Assembly (NCBI RefSeq): GCF_002746455.1
Contig: NZ_NWUW01000008.1
Span: forward strand, 62,001-126,000
Length of the DNA: 64,000 nt
DNA from: Bacillus fungorum
GTDB taxonomy: Bacteria; Bacillota; Bacilli; Bacillales; Bacillaceae_G
Direction of reading: 5' to 3'
Each line of letters begins with the position of its first letter. The first letter of the stretch is position 1. The notes under the pieces are model-generated. The model had not been told where the DNA came from. It saw only the letters and a list, made by a program, of their open reading frames with translations, and did no database searches. Positions 25,655 through 34,926 of this stretch are shown piece by piece. A program made the position numbers and the translations under genes.

Positions 25655-26614
25655 ATGAGGGCTAACGGTTTTCATGATATTTTTCATAAATATTTTCATG
25701 GATTACAAATGGCAGATGAAAAACATATGAATGTACCCAAAACATTAGGTAAAGGTGAAGTACGAAGGTGGACCTCGTTTTCTGGAATGGAAATTGTGTT
25801 ATCAAACTTTCAATTCTGTAATAATCACCATATTCAGTTTGAATCAGATGCAGCAATGGTGGAGCTTAATTTTTGTTTGCAAGGTTCTGCAGAAGTACAA
25901 GTAGGGCGCTCTTCTTATGAATTAAAGACTGGAAATAGTTATTTATATTTTATGAATAATTTTGAAGTAGTATTTGAATATGAAAAAGAGAAGCCTTTAT
26001 ATTCATTAGCTATCGGAATCCCTGTACCATTGTTTAATCATTTTATACTGGATTATACGGATGAAGGAATGCTTAATTTTCACACTATATTAGGTAATCA
26101 CTCCTTTAAAAAGTTGCAAAGTCCAATTGACTCTCTATCAGCTAATATAATTTCAAAAATGATAGAGTTGCCACATCAAGGTCGTATATATCAATTAGAA
26201 ATTGAAAGTAAAGTGCTTGAATTACTCTCCATACATTTTGGTAGATTTTTGCTAAAGAATCGTGATGAAATAAAACGAAGAGTTTTATCAAAAGGTGATA
26301 TAGATAAAATAAAACGTGCTGAAGAAATATTAGTGCAGCGGATGGAATTACCACCATCATTATTAGAATTAGCTAAGTTAGTAGGTTTAAATGATTATAA
26401 ATTAAAACTGGGATTTAAAGAGTTATTTGGCACATCCGCATTTGCATATTTAAGAGAACAGCGAATGGAACGGGCGATGTTTTTATTGCGTTCTGGAACT
26501 AGTAATGTAACTGAAACGGCAGTCGCTATTGGGTACAAAAATATTAGTCACTTTTCAGAGTCATTTAAAAAGAAATATGGAATAAATCCTTCTGAAATTT
26601 TACGTATGTATTAA
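25655..26614 (+). CDS. AraC family regulator, PchR-like
   Basis: About 319 residues from ATG 25655 (AAAAGGAG at 25637-25644; GTG 25646 is too close). The C-terminal ~100 residues hold two helix-turn-helix motifs: LLELAKLVGLNDYKLKLGFKE and VTETAVAIGYKNISHFSESF with KKYGINPSEIL. The segment LNDYKLKLGFKELFGTSAFA is characteristic of PchR-type regulators, which respond to siderophores. The Fur box supports iron control. The next gene, an MFS exporter, is a likely target. Confidence 0.85.
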   Translation: MRANGFHDIFHKYFHGLQMADEKHMNVPKTLGKGEVRRWTSFSGMEIVLSNFQFCNNHHIQFESDAAMVELNFCLQGSAEVQVGRSSYELKTGNSYLYFMNNFEVVFEYEKEKPLYSLAIGIPVPLFNHFILDYTDEGMLNFHTILGNHSFKKLQSPIDSLSANIISKMIELPHQGRIYQLEIESKVLELLSIHFGRFLLKNRDEIKRRVLSKGDIDKIKRAEEILVQRMELPPSLLELAKLVGLNDYKLKLGFKELFGTSAFAYLREQRMERAMFLLRSGTSNVTETAVAIGYKNISHFSESFKKKYGINPSEILRMY

Positions 26615-26724
26615 AAATCCGCTATACCGTAAACTCCTCCGTCATTTGGTAGTTTCTTTTTGTAATGGTCATTATAATTACAATTAACATCCAATTGCAA
26701 ATAACTTTTTATGGGGGAATGTAA

Positions 26725-27921
26725 ATGAACGAACGGAATGAACATCACTTTTGGGTATTTGTATTAATAGGAATGTTCCTGATTATAACAACAACTGGTT
26801 TTGCACGTATGGCATATGGAATTATATTACCATTTATGCAAGAGGGACTTCGCTTATCTACAGCTCAATCAGGTATGTTAGGAACTATACTTTTTTTAGG
26901 CTATTTATTAACTGTAGGAACATCTGGAATATTTACTATCCGTTTTGGCGCAAAATCCGTTTTATTAATAGGGAGTTGGCTTGTTGTTGTAAGTTTATTG
27001 GGATTAGCTTTTGTTTATTCATTTTGGCTAGTCGCTATTTGTATGCTATGTGCTGGAGCTGGTAGTGCTCTAGTATATACACCACTCATGTCAATAACGG
27101 TAGGATGGTTTCCAGACAAAAGAGGAACTGTGATGGGGCTGCTATTAAGCGGTGCTGGCATAGGTATGCTATTTAGTGGGATAATTGTTCCTTATATAGT
27201 ACGTACATTTCCTGAGTATAGTTGGCGTGGTGTGTGGTTTTTGTTTGGAGTTATTACATGTATCGTAGTATGTATCGCTTCAATTATTTTGAAAAATCCT
27301 GATGTAACCGAAGATGAGGAAAAAAGGAATCATAAATCGTTTTTATGGAAAACAAAAGAACTATATGTTATTGCATGGATGTATTTTATTGTGGGCATTG
27401 TTTACTTAATTCCGAATTTATATCAAACTAGTTTTATGATTGATAGTGGTATTTCGGCACCAATGTCGGGAACCGTTTATGCAATTGCTGGTATGTTTTC
27501 AATTGTAGGAGCTCCTATCTGGGGATTGATTTCAGATAGGATTGGCATAAAGAAAACGTTATGTACTGCACTTTTATTAGCTGTAATAGGTGATATGACG
27601 CCAATCCTTTTTGGAAACATAATGGGTTTTATTGTATCGGCAATAATTTGGGGTTCTAGCCTCGGTGGTATTCTTTTATTAATTCAAGTTGCAGCATCAA
27701 AACAAGTATCCCAAAAGTATGTATCAATGGCAATTGGTTTTATATCTGTTTTTTATGCAGTTGGTCAAATGATTGGACCAGGACTTGCAGGCTGGATTAT
27801 TGGGACAAGTGGTTATACAGCTGCTTATGGATTAGGTGCTTTCGGTTTCTTTATGTGTATATGTATGGGATTGCGTTTGAAAAGAGGAAATCTTACAAAT
27901 TCAGCGTATTTAGAGAAGTGA
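26725..27921 (+). CDS. Major facilitator superfamily transporter
   Basis: 398 residues with twelve predicted membrane helices. The loop 2-3 signature is degenerate (GIFTIRFGAKSVLLIGSW); helix 5 has LLLSGAGIGMLFSGIIVP and loop 8-9 has GLISDRIGIKKTL. Resembles YbfB/oxalate-type MFS permeases. ATG 26725 after GGGGG. Because it follows a PchR-like regulator with a Fur box, siderophore export or uptake is a reasonable inference, not shown directly. Confidence 0.82.
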   Translation: MNERNEHHFWVFVLIGMFLIITTTGFARMAYGIILPFMQEGLRLSTAQSGMLGTILFLGYLLTVGTSGIFTIRFGAKSVLLIGSWLVVVSLLGLAFVYSFWLVAICMLCAGAGSALVYTPLMSITVGWFPDKRGTVMGLLLSGAGIGMLFSGIIVPYIVRTFPEYSWRGVWFLFGVITCIVVCIASIILKNPDVTEDEEKRNHKSFLWKTKELYVIAWMYFIVGIVYLIPNLYQTSFMIDSGISAPMSGTVYAIAGMFSIVGAPIWGLISDRIGIKKTLCTALLLAVIGDMTPILFGNIMGFIVSAIIWGSSLGGILLLIQVAASKQVSQKYVSMAIGFISVFYAVGQMIGPGLAGWIIGTSGYTAAYGLGAFGFFMCICMGLRLKRGNLTNSAYLEK

Positions 27922-27962
27922 GTATTGTCATGAAATGAATCTTTTTAAAGGAGGGACGAAAA

Positions 27963-28442
27963 GTGGTACATGTGAAAGATGTATTAGCAGATCAGTTATT
28001 AGCGAATGCAAACGATCCTAGTTGGTATATTCCATTTTCAGATGCGGTTAAGGATTTATCTGAGAGAGAAGCTTTCTGGAAACCGAATGAAGAGAGTAAT
28101 AGTATAGCTGAGATTGTACAACATTTATTGTATTGGAACTCAACGTGGCAAACTAGGTACAAAGAATCGAATGTGAATGCTGTGCCCGCTATTGGTGATA
28201 ATAACAAAAGTTTTATGCTTTCAAATAATCAAACTTTCGATGAATTAAGAGAAAAACTACTAGAGAAGCTCTTACAATGGCAAAAGCTTATAAATGAAGA
28301 AAAGGTTGAAAGTGATATAGTTGGATTTCCTGTTTCTGCAAAGTGGTGGGAAGTGTTAGCCAATGTAACAACTCATAATGCATATCATATTGGTCAAATT
28401 ATTTACATCCGGAAGTTACAGAAGAGTTTTGATAAGGAATAA
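27963..28442 (+). CDS. DinB family protein
   Basis: 159 residues, four-helix-bundle DinB/YfiT type. Metal-binding histidines: IAEIVQHLLYWNSTW and NVTTHNAYHIGQIIYIRKL. GTG 27963 after AAAGGAGGG. These proteins often are bacillithiol- or thiol-dependent transferases; substrate unknown. A terminator follows. Confidence 0.85.
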   Translation: MVHVKDVLADQLLANANDPSWYIPFSDAVKDLSEREAFWKPNEESNSIAEIVQHLLYWNSTWQTRYKESNVNAVPAIGDNNKSFMLSNNQTFDELREKLLEKLLQWQKLINEEKVESDIVGFPVSAKWWEVLANVTTHNAYHIGQIIYIRKLQKSFDKE

Positions 28443-28468
28443 GATAATAATTCTCAAATTAGGTGAAC

Positions 28469-28514
28469 AAAAGTGGACAAAACGAGACAGCTGTCTCATT
28501 TTGTCCACTTTTTT
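28469..28514 (+). terminator. Strong terminator whose tip is a perfect palindrome
   Basis: Stem AAAAGTGGACAAAA ... TTTTGTCCACTTTT with the perfect 14-bp palindrome GAGACAGCTGTCTC at the tip, then T residues. It ends dinB. It also lies about 70 bp upstream of the sigma-54 promoter of acoA, the usual place for an activator site (see findings). Confidence 0.8.
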
Positions 28515-28558
28515 ATTTTTAAAAGGCAGAGAAAACCTATTAAATTAAGGATTGGAAA

Positions 28559-28576
28559 TTGGCACGGTACTTGCAA
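28559..28576 (+). promoter_or_regulatory. Sigma-54 (-24/-12) promoter of the aco operon
   Basis: TTGGCACGGTACTTGCA: a perfect match to TGGCAC-N5-TTGCA, with GG at 28561-28562 and GC at 28573-28574. It is 36 bp upstream of the acoA start codon and needs an enhancer-binding activator, supplied by acoR. Confidence 0.93.
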
Positions 28577-28611
28577 TATAAAAGACGAACAAGAAAATAG
28601 GAGGGCTGGAC

Positions 28612-29610
28612 ATGTTAAAAACAACTGAAAGTAAAGGGAATGAAATTACGAAAGAACAAGCTCGTTGGATGTACGAAAAAATGTTAGAGATTCGTAAGTT
28701 TGAAGATAAGGTGCATGAATTGTTCGCACAAGGCGTTCTGCCAGGTTTCGTTCATTTATACGCAGGTGAAGAAGCGGTAGCAGTTGGTGTATGTGCCCAC
28801 TTAACGGATAGTGACAGTATTACAAGTACGCATAGAGGCCATGGGCATTGTATCGCAAAAGGCTGTGATTTAAATGGTATGATGGCTGAACTTTTTGGGA
28901 AAGCGACTGGGTTATGTAAAGGTAAAGGCGGTTCCATGCATATTGCTGATTTAGATAAAGGAATGCTTGGTGCAAATGGAATTGTAGGTGGCGGTTTCCC
29001 ACTTGCTTGCGGTTCGGCATTAACAGCTAAATATAAAGGAACAAAAGATGTAAGTGTGTGCTTCTTCGGTGACGGTGCGAACAATGAAGGGACATTTCAT
29101 GAAGGGGTTAACTTAGCGGCGATTTGGAAGTTACCAGTTATTTTTATCGCTGAAAATAACGGTTACGGTGAAGCGACGACATTTGAATACGCTTCAAGTT
29201 GTGATTCTATTGCCGATCGTGCAAAAGCGTATAACATTCCAGGTGTTCAAGTAGATGGAAAAGATCTACTTGCAGTATATAAAGCAGCGGAAGAAGCAGT
29301 AGAACGTGCGCGTAATGGTGGTGGCCCAACAATAATTGAATGTATGACATATCGTAATTACGGTCATTTCGAAGGTGAAGCACAAACATATAAAACTTCA
29401 GAAGAAAAAGAAGAACATTTAAACGAAAAAGATGCGATTGTGAATTTCCGTAAGCATTTAATTCATGGAGCTTTATTAACTGAATCTGAGCTTGTGGATA
29501 TGGAAAAGGCAGTAGATGAAGCGTTGCGAAAATCGATTGAATTTAGTGAAAATAGTCCATATCCAGAGGATGAAGAATTATTAAAAGATGTATACGTTTC
29601 TTACAAATAA
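28612..29610 (+). CDS. acoA: Acetoin dehydrogenase E1 alpha subunit (TPP-dependent)
   Basis: 332 residues. The TPP-binding motif is CFFGDGANNEGTFHEGVNLA with ENNGYGEAT about 30 residues later, and GHGHCIAKG precedes it. AcoA with AcoB forms the E1 component that cleaves acetoin into acetaldehyde and an acetyl group for AcoC. Start ATG 28612 follows ATAGGAGG. First gene of acoABCL, expressed from the sigma-54 promoter. Confidence 0.95.
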   Translation: MLKTTESKGNEITKEQARWMYEKMLEIRKFEDKVHELFAQGVLPGFVHLYAGEEAVAVGVCAHLTDSDSITSTHRGHGHCIAKGCDLNGMMAELFGKATGLCKGKGGSMHIADLDKGMLGANGIVGGGFPLACGSALTAKYKGTKDVSVCFFGDGANNEGTFHEGVNLAAIWKLPVIFIAENNGYGEATTFEYASSCDSIADRAKAYNIPGVQVDGKDLLAVYKAAEEAVERARNGGGPTIIECMTYRNYGHFEGEAQTYKTSEEKEEHLNEKDAIVNFRKHLIHGALLTESELVDMEKAVDEALRKSIEFSENSPYPEDEELLKDVYVSYK

Positions 29611-29627
29611 GAGGAGGGTGAAAAATA

Positions 29628-30662
29628 ATGACTAGAACAGTAAGTATGTCAACTGCAATTAATGAAGCGATGAAAATTTCAATGCGTCGTGATGAAAATG
29701 TAATTTTAATCGGAGAAGACGTTGCAGGTGGTGCACAAGTTGATCATTTGCAAGATGATGAAGCATGGGGTGGTGTACTCGGTGTTACGAAAGGACTTGT
29801 ACAAGAATTTGGCCGAAATCGTATCTTAGATACACCAATTTCTGAAGCAGGTTATATGGGAGCAGCAATGGCAGCTGCGGCAACAGGATTACGTCCGATA
29901 GCTGAATTAATGTTTAATGACTTTATTGGTAGTTGTCTTGATCAAGTATTAAACCAAGGCGCAAAGTTCCGCTATATGTTCGGTGGTAAAGCGAAAGTTC
30001 CAGTGACAGTACGTACGATGCATGGCGCTGGTTTTAGCGCAGCGGCACAACATTCACAGAGTTTATATGCGTTGTTTACGAGCATTCCAGGTATAAAAGT
30101 TGTCGTTCCTTCTACTCCGTATGACGCAAAAGGCTTATTATTAGCGGCAATTGAAGATGATGACCCAGTAATCTTCTTTGAAGATAAAACACTCTACAAT
30201 ATGAAAGGTGAAGTGCCGGAAGGGTACTATACAATTCCTTTAGGTAAAGCAGATATTAAACGTGAAGGTTCTGATGTAACAATCGTCGCAATCGGAAAGC
30301 AAGTTCATACAGCACTTGCAGCTGCTGAGCAATTATCGAAAAAGGGGCTTGAAGTAGAAGTAATCGATCCACGTTCCTTATCACCGCTTGATGAAGATAC
30401 AATTTTAGCATCTGTTGAAAAAACAAACCGTCTTATTGTTATTGATGAAGCGAATCCAAGATGTAGTATCGCAACAGATATTGCGGCAATTGTAGCGGAT
30501 AAAGGTTTTGATTTGTTAGATGCACCTATTAAACGAATTACAGCACCACATACACCTGTTCCGTTCTCACCACCACTTGAAAAGTTGTATTTACCAACGC
30601 CAGAAAAAGTAATTGAAACTGTATCAGAAATGATCGGAGACCAATCTTTATTACATGTGTAA
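29628..30662 (+). CDS. acoB: Acetoin dehydrogenase E1 beta subunit
   Basis: 344 residues. N-terminal STAINEAMKISMRRDENVIL, DTPISEAGYMGAAMAAAATG and the C-terminal transketolase domain LEVEVIDPRSLSPLDEDTIL are those of the E1 beta subunits of 2-oxo acid dehydrogenase-type complexes. It pairs with AcoA. It begins 17 bp after acoA with GGAGGGTG. Confidence 0.95.
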   Translation: MTRTVSMSTAINEAMKISMRRDENVILIGEDVAGGAQVDHLQDDEAWGGVLGVTKGLVQEFGRNRILDTPISEAGYMGAAMAAAATGLRPIAELMFNDFIGSCLDQVLNQGAKFRYMFGGKAKVPVTVRTMHGAGFSAAAQHSQSLYALFTSIPGIKVVVPSTPYDAKGLLLAAIEDDDPVIFFEDKTLYNMKGEVPEGYYTIPLGKADIKREGSDVTIVAIGKQVHTALAAAEQLSKKGLEVEVIDPRSLSPLDEDTILASVEKTNRLIVIDEANPRCSIATDIAAIVADKGFDLLDAPIKRITAPHTPVPFSPPLEKLYLPTPEKVIETVSEMIGDQSLLHV

Positions 30663-30689
30663 TAAAACGATGAGAAGGGAGAGAGAAAC

Positions 30690-31892
30690 ATGGCTGTAGA
30701 AGTTGTAATGCCGAAGTTAGGTATGGCAATGAAAGAAGGTATTATTACGAGCTGGAATATTAAAACAGGCGATAATGTAGCAAAAGGTGAACTAATTGCT
30801 AGTATTAACTCAGAAAAAATTGAAACGGAAATTGAAGCGCCAGCTGATGGAACTGTTCTTGATATAGCAGTAAGTGAAGATGAGGGAGTTCCACCAGGTA
30901 CTGTAATTTGCTATATCGGTAAACCGAACGAAAAAGTAAAGGTGCACGAAAGTACAAGGGTTGAAGAAGAACTAACAACGAGTGAATCACCACAAAATGT
31001 ACAACATCCAGAACCATCTGCAAAAGAAGTTACGAATAAACAAAGAATCAAAATATCTCCTGTAGCGAAGAAAATTGCGACAACTGAAAACCTTGAAATT
31101 TCCACATTAATTGGTACAGGCCCTGGTGGAAGAATTACAAAGGTTGATGTTTTAAAAGCACTTGAAGAAAGAGTGACGATTCCAGAAGTATTGGAACAAG
31201 AAGAAAGTAAGGTGATTCCTGTTACAGGTATGCGAAAAGCAATCGCAAACCGTATGCATGCAAGCTTACAAAATAGTGCGCAATTAACATTAACGATGAA
31301 AGTAGATGTTACAGATTTAGTTGCTTTACATAAAGAAATAGCGGAAGTTGTACAAAAACGATACGATAACAAACTAACCATAACGGATTTCGTTTCTCGT
31401 GCTGTTGTATTAGCGCTTCGGGAGCATAAAGAAATGAACAGCGCTTATATAGGTGATGCAATTCATCAATTTGGACATATTCATTTAGGCATGGCAGTCG
31501 CATTAGAAAAAGGATTAGTCGTTCCAGCTATTCGTTTTGCAAATAATCTATCCTTAGTAGAGTTATCTAAAGAGATTAAGAATGTGGCACAAAAGGCACG
31601 AGCAGGCAATTTAAGTAGCGATGATATGCAAGGAACAACATTTACAATTAGTAATTTAGGAAGCTTTGGTATTGAATATTTTACACCAGTATTAAATGCA
31701 CCTGAAGCTGGTATTTTAGGTGTAGGTGCAATTGAACATGTTCCTGTATATAAAGGGAAAAAATTAAGAAAAGGCAGTATGTTACCTTTAAGTTTAACAT
31801 TCGATCATCGTGTATTAGACGGTGCACCAGCAGCTGCATTTTTACGCACAATTAAACGTTATTTAGAAGAACCTGTAACAATTCTTTTATAA
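30690..31892 (+). CDS. acoC: Acetoin dehydrogenase E2 (dihydrolipoamide acetyltransferase)
   Basis: 400 residues. An N-terminal lipoyl domain (1-76) has lipoyl Lys43 in INSEKIETEIEAP. A peripheral subunit-binding domain lies at about 112-150 (ISPVAKKIATTENLEI). A C-terminal acyltransferase domain carries the HxxxDG motif in FDHRVLDGAPA. It transfers the acetyl group to CoA. ATG 30690 after GGGAGAGA. Confidence 0.95.
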   Translation: MAVEVVMPKLGMAMKEGIITSWNIKTGDNVAKGELIASINSEKIETEIEAPADGTVLDIAVSEDEGVPPGTVICYIGKPNEKVKVHESTRVEEELTTSESPQNVQHPEPSAKEVTNKQRIKISPVAKKIATTENLEISTLIGTGPGGRITKVDVLKALEERVTIPEVLEQEESKVIPVTGMRKAIANRMHASLQNSAQLTLTMKVDVTDLVALHKEIAEVVQKRYDNKLTITDFVSRAVVLALREHKEMNSAYIGDAIHQFGHIHLGMAVALEKGLVVPAIRFANNLSLVELSKEIKNVAQKARAGNLSSDDMQGTTFTISNLGSFGIEYFTPVLNAPEAGILGVGAIEHVPVYKGKKLRKGSMLPLSLTFDHRVLDGAPAAAFLRTIKRYLEEPVTILL

Positions 31893-31907
31893 AGAGAGGG
31901 TGAGAGA

Positions 31908-33287
31908 ATGAGTAAATTAGTTGTTATTGGAGGCGGACCTGCCGGCTATGTAGCGGCAATTACCGCGGCTCAAAATGGTAAATACGTCACTCTTATTGAT
32001 GAAGCTGATCTTGGCGGTACTTGTTTAAATGTTGGTTGCATGCCTACAAAATCATTATTAGAAAGTGCTGAAGTACATGACATTGTGAGAAAAGCGAATG
32101 ATTATGGAGTTAAACTAAACAAAGGAAGTATATCAATTGATTGGAAGCAAATACAGGCAAGGAAGTCGCAAATCGTAACACAGCTTGTCCAAGGAATTCA
32201 ATATTTAATGAAGAAAAACAAAATTAAAGTAATAAAAGGGACAGCGAAATTTGAAACGGATCGTCGTGTGCGAGTTATGCACGGTGATAAAGAGGCTGTA
32301 GTAGATGGAGACCAATTTATTATAGCCGCAGGTTCAGAACCGACTGAATTACCATTCGCTCCGTTCGATGGAAAGTGGATTTTAAATAGTAGTCATGCAA
32401 TGTCTCTTGATAGTGTGCCATCTTCATTGTTAATCGTTGGCGGTGGTGTAATAGGATGCGAGTTTGCAAGTATTTATAGTCGTCTTGGAACAAAAGTTAC
32501 GATTGTTGAAATGGCACCGCAATTATTACCTGGTGAAGATGAAGATATCGCAAATATATTAAGAGAGAAACTAGAAAAAGATGGTGTGGAAATTTTTACA
32601 GGAGCAGCTTTAAAAGGATTGAATAACTATAAGAAGCAAGCTTCGTTTGAATACGAAGGAATTACTCACGAAGTAACTCCAGAATTTGTACTTGTTTCTG
32701 TAGGTAGAAAACCACGAGTACAACAAGTAGGATTAGAAAAGGCAGGCGTTCAGTTTTCGAATAAAGGGATTACTGTGAATGAACATATGCAAACGAACGT
32801 ATCGCATATTTACGCAGCTGGTGATGTGATTGGTGGAATCCAGCTTGCTCATGTTGCCTTCCATGAAGGAACGACAGCAGCATTACACGCAAGCGGAGAA
32901 GTTGTGAAAGTAAATTATCACGCTGTGCCTCGTTGCATATACACAGCTCCAGAAATTGCAAGTGTCGGTTTAAACGAAAAAGATGCAAGAGAGCATTATG
33001 GTGACATACAAATCGGAGAATTCTCTTTTACAGCGAATGGAAAAGCTCTTATTTTAGGAGAACAAACGGGTAAAGTAAAAGTCATTGTTGAACCTAAATA
33101 TCAAGAAATTGTAGGGATTTCTATTATCGGTCCTCGTGCAACCGAACTAATCGGACAAGGAACTGTAATGATTCATACGGAAGTTACCGCTGATATAATG
33201 AGAGATTATATTGCAGCGCATCCAACTTTATCTGAAGCGATTCATGAAGCGTTACTACAGGCAGTAGGACATGCTGTACATGTTTAA
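31908..33287 (+). CDS. acoL: Dihydrolipoamide dehydrogenase of the acetoin complex (E3)
   Basis: 459 residues. FAD-binding VVIGGGPAGYVAAITAAQNG, redox-active disulfide Cys39/Cys44 in GGTCLNVGCMPTKS, NAD-binding LLIVGGGVIGCEFASIYSRL and the C-terminal His-Glu pair in AAHPTLSEAIHEAL. It reoxidises AcoC lipoamide with NAD. Last gene of the operon, closed by a terminator. Confidence 0.95.
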   Translation: MSKLVVIGGGPAGYVAAITAAQNGKYVTLIDEADLGGTCLNVGCMPTKSLLESAEVHDIVRKANDYGVKLNKGSISIDWKQIQARKSQIVTQLVQGIQYLMKKNKIKVIKGTAKFETDRRVRVMHGDKEAVVDGDQFIIAAGSEPTELPFAPFDGKWILNSSHAMSLDSVPSSLLIVGGGVIGCEFASIYSRLGTKVTIVEMAPQLLPGEDEDIANILREKLEKDGVEIFTGAALKGLNNYKKQASFEYEGITHEVTPEFVLVSVGRKPRVQQVGLEKAGVQFSNKGITVNEHMQTNVSHIYAAGDVIGGIQLAHVAFHEGTTAALHASGEVVKVNYHAVPRCIYTAPEIASVGLNEKDAREHYGDIQIGEFSFTANGKALILGEQTGKVKVIVEPKYQEIVGISIIGPRATELIGQGTVMIHTEVTADIMRDYIAAHPTLSEAIHEALLQAVGHAVHV

Positions 33288-33300
33288 ATGGAAATATAAT

Positions 33301-33347
33301 AAACCACTATTCTCTAAGTGAATACGAGAATAGTGGTTTGAATTTTT
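33301..33347 (+). terminator. Terminator of acoABCL
   Basis: AAACCACTATTCTC (33301-33314) / GAGAATAGTGGTTT (33326-33339), a perfect 14-bp stem, followed by a T-rich tail. Confidence 0.8.
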
Positions 33348-33369
33348 ATAGGAGAAATTAAATACCCTA

Positions 33370-33966
33370 TTATTTTTTAACGTCAATAGCTGAAGTAATA
33401 TCGTTCCAATCAGCAGCTAAATTAGCAGTTTTACCATACCAATCAGCGTGTTTAAATACAACACCTTTTCCATATCCTTGTGTAGAAGTATGCTCCCAAA
33501 GTGTTGTTGAATAACTTGCAGAAGGTGACGCTGTACTTACAGAAGAAATTCTGTCGTTCCAGCTAGATGGTAAGTTTTTAAAGCCGCTGCTCCAGTAAAT
33601 GTATTGGCCACCTTTATCTTTATGTTCATAAAAATCAGTACTACCAGCACCGCTACCTAAAGGATTAATTTTATTTTTAAGTACTTTTTTATCCTTTTTG
33701 ATATAAGCATCTAATGTTTCACGGCTAGTAAAACCATAAGCTAGCCAATCTCCATTTTCATTTTGCTCTGGTAATACCATAGTAATTTGGATGTTTTTCT
33801 TATCCTGATTACTTAATTTTGTAAGTGAATTAACATTCTGTTCATCCACTTTTAAATAATCAAAAGACTTAATTGTGTTCCCTTTTTCTTCAGCACTTGC
33901 TACTCCTAGTCCTCCAGTTAATGCAAATCCCGCTACTAATGTACCTGCTACTAATTTCTTCAACAT
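33370..33966 (-). CDS. Secreted beta/gamma-crystallin-like protein
   Basis: 198 residues. A signal peptide is at 1-25 (MLKKLVAGTLVAGFALTGGL, cleavage near VASAEE). The C-terminal half has two repeats: FYEHKDKGGQYIYWSSGF with SSWNDRISSV, and LWEHTSTQGYGKGVVFKHAD with ADWNDITSAI. This is the Greek-key pattern of microbial beta/gamma-crystallins or I36-type inhibitors, and NDRISS fits the N/D-N/D-x-x-S/T-S calcium motif; the second copy is degenerate. Assignment is by pattern; role unknown. Divergent from the 34188 gene. Confidence 0.6.
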   Translation of the reverse strand: MLKKLVAGTLVAGFALTGGLGVASAEEKGNTIKSFDYLKVDEQNVNSLTKLSNQDKKNIQITMVLPEQNENGDWLAYGFTSRETLDAYIKKDKKVLKNKINPLGSGAGSTDFYEHKDKGGQYIYWSSGFKNLPSSWNDRISSVSTASPSASYSTTLWEHTSTQGYGKGVVFKHADWYGKTANLAADWNDITSAIDVKK

Positions 33967-34187
33967 ATAACCATCCCTTTTTATTTAGATTTTTGTACAG
34001 GTAAATCTTTGTACTAGTAAAATGTATTCTAAAAATAGATTATTGTAAATATTCTGAAGTTTTAGAAATAAAAGGCGGAATATTTACAGTTTTGCATTTT
34101 TTCTTTAGAAAAAATAGTTATTGGAATGATATAATAAATAGATATATCGCTTTTGTTGGATGTTAAAATCTTTTAGGAGGAAAACTT

Positions 34188-34841
34188 TTGAAGTATTTCA
34201 ATAAAAATTGGTATAAAGAAATGCAAGTGTCTGGATTTTTAATTTTCTCAGAAACAGTAGAAGAATGGGAAGAGATGTTACGAGAGAGCGAAAAGGTAGG
34301 AATGGATTATAAACAAAGTTTAAAAGAAGACGTGGAAGAAAAGAAAGAAGAGCTATTAAAGTTTCTACCTAAGTCATTACATCCGTACATTCATAATAAT
34401 ACAATTAATTCAGAATACCCATCGGAAAAGTTAAAGAAACTTATGCTTGAGTGGACAGAGGATTATGAGAAAAGAATGGATGATTTAGAACAAGCTTATA
34501 TAGATAATTATAATGCTATAAAAGAAAAGCTCACGCAGAATGTCGTTCAACTACATGAATACTCACTACATGACAGTGTAGTTAAATCAGTTGAGAGAAG
34601 ATCAAAAGATACACTAATTATAACTTTAGATTGCAGTGGTATTTTCAGTGAGTTCGATAAACTACAAGTAACTTTTATAGGAGTAACGAAATGTTCTACT
34701 CCGGAAAATTTTGAAGGTGCTTGGTGGTTATGTCATGAAATAGATCTTGCTGAAGATGGTTTTGAACTAGGGGTTTTATTTGATTGTCCATTTAGAGAAG
34801 TAAAGATTTGCGCAGCCGATGTATTACTTGAAGAGAGATAA
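34188..34841 (+). CDS. DUF4085 family protein
   Basis: 217 residues. N-terminal MKYFNKNWYKEMQVSGFLIF and, later, LHEYSLHDSVVKSVERRSKD fit the DUF4085 family; the function is unknown. Charged helices occupy residues ~20-115. TTG 34188 after AGGAGG. No neighbours suggest a role. Confidence 0.75.
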   Translation: MKYFNKNWYKEMQVSGFLIFSETVEEWEEMLRESEKVGMDYKQSLKEDVEEKKEELLKFLPKSLHPYIHNNTINSEYPSEKLKKLMLEWTEDYEKRMDDLEQAYIDNYNAIKEKLTQNVVQLHEYSLHDSVVKSVERRSKDTLIITLDCSGIFSEFDKLQVTFIGVTKCSTPENFEGAWWLCHEIDLAEDGFELGVLFDCPFREVKICAADVLLEER

Positions 34842-34926
34842 ATTTACATGGAGTATTACAAATGTTTGACATGATAAAGAAATAAAGTTATTGTAGATAT
34901 ATGAAGTCTACAATAGGAGCTGTACT

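Noticed and set aside
30911-31381. 156-codon open frame antisense to acoC
   Set aside because: It mirrors the strong codon bias of acoC, has no ribosome site and no recognisable motif; a shadow frame.
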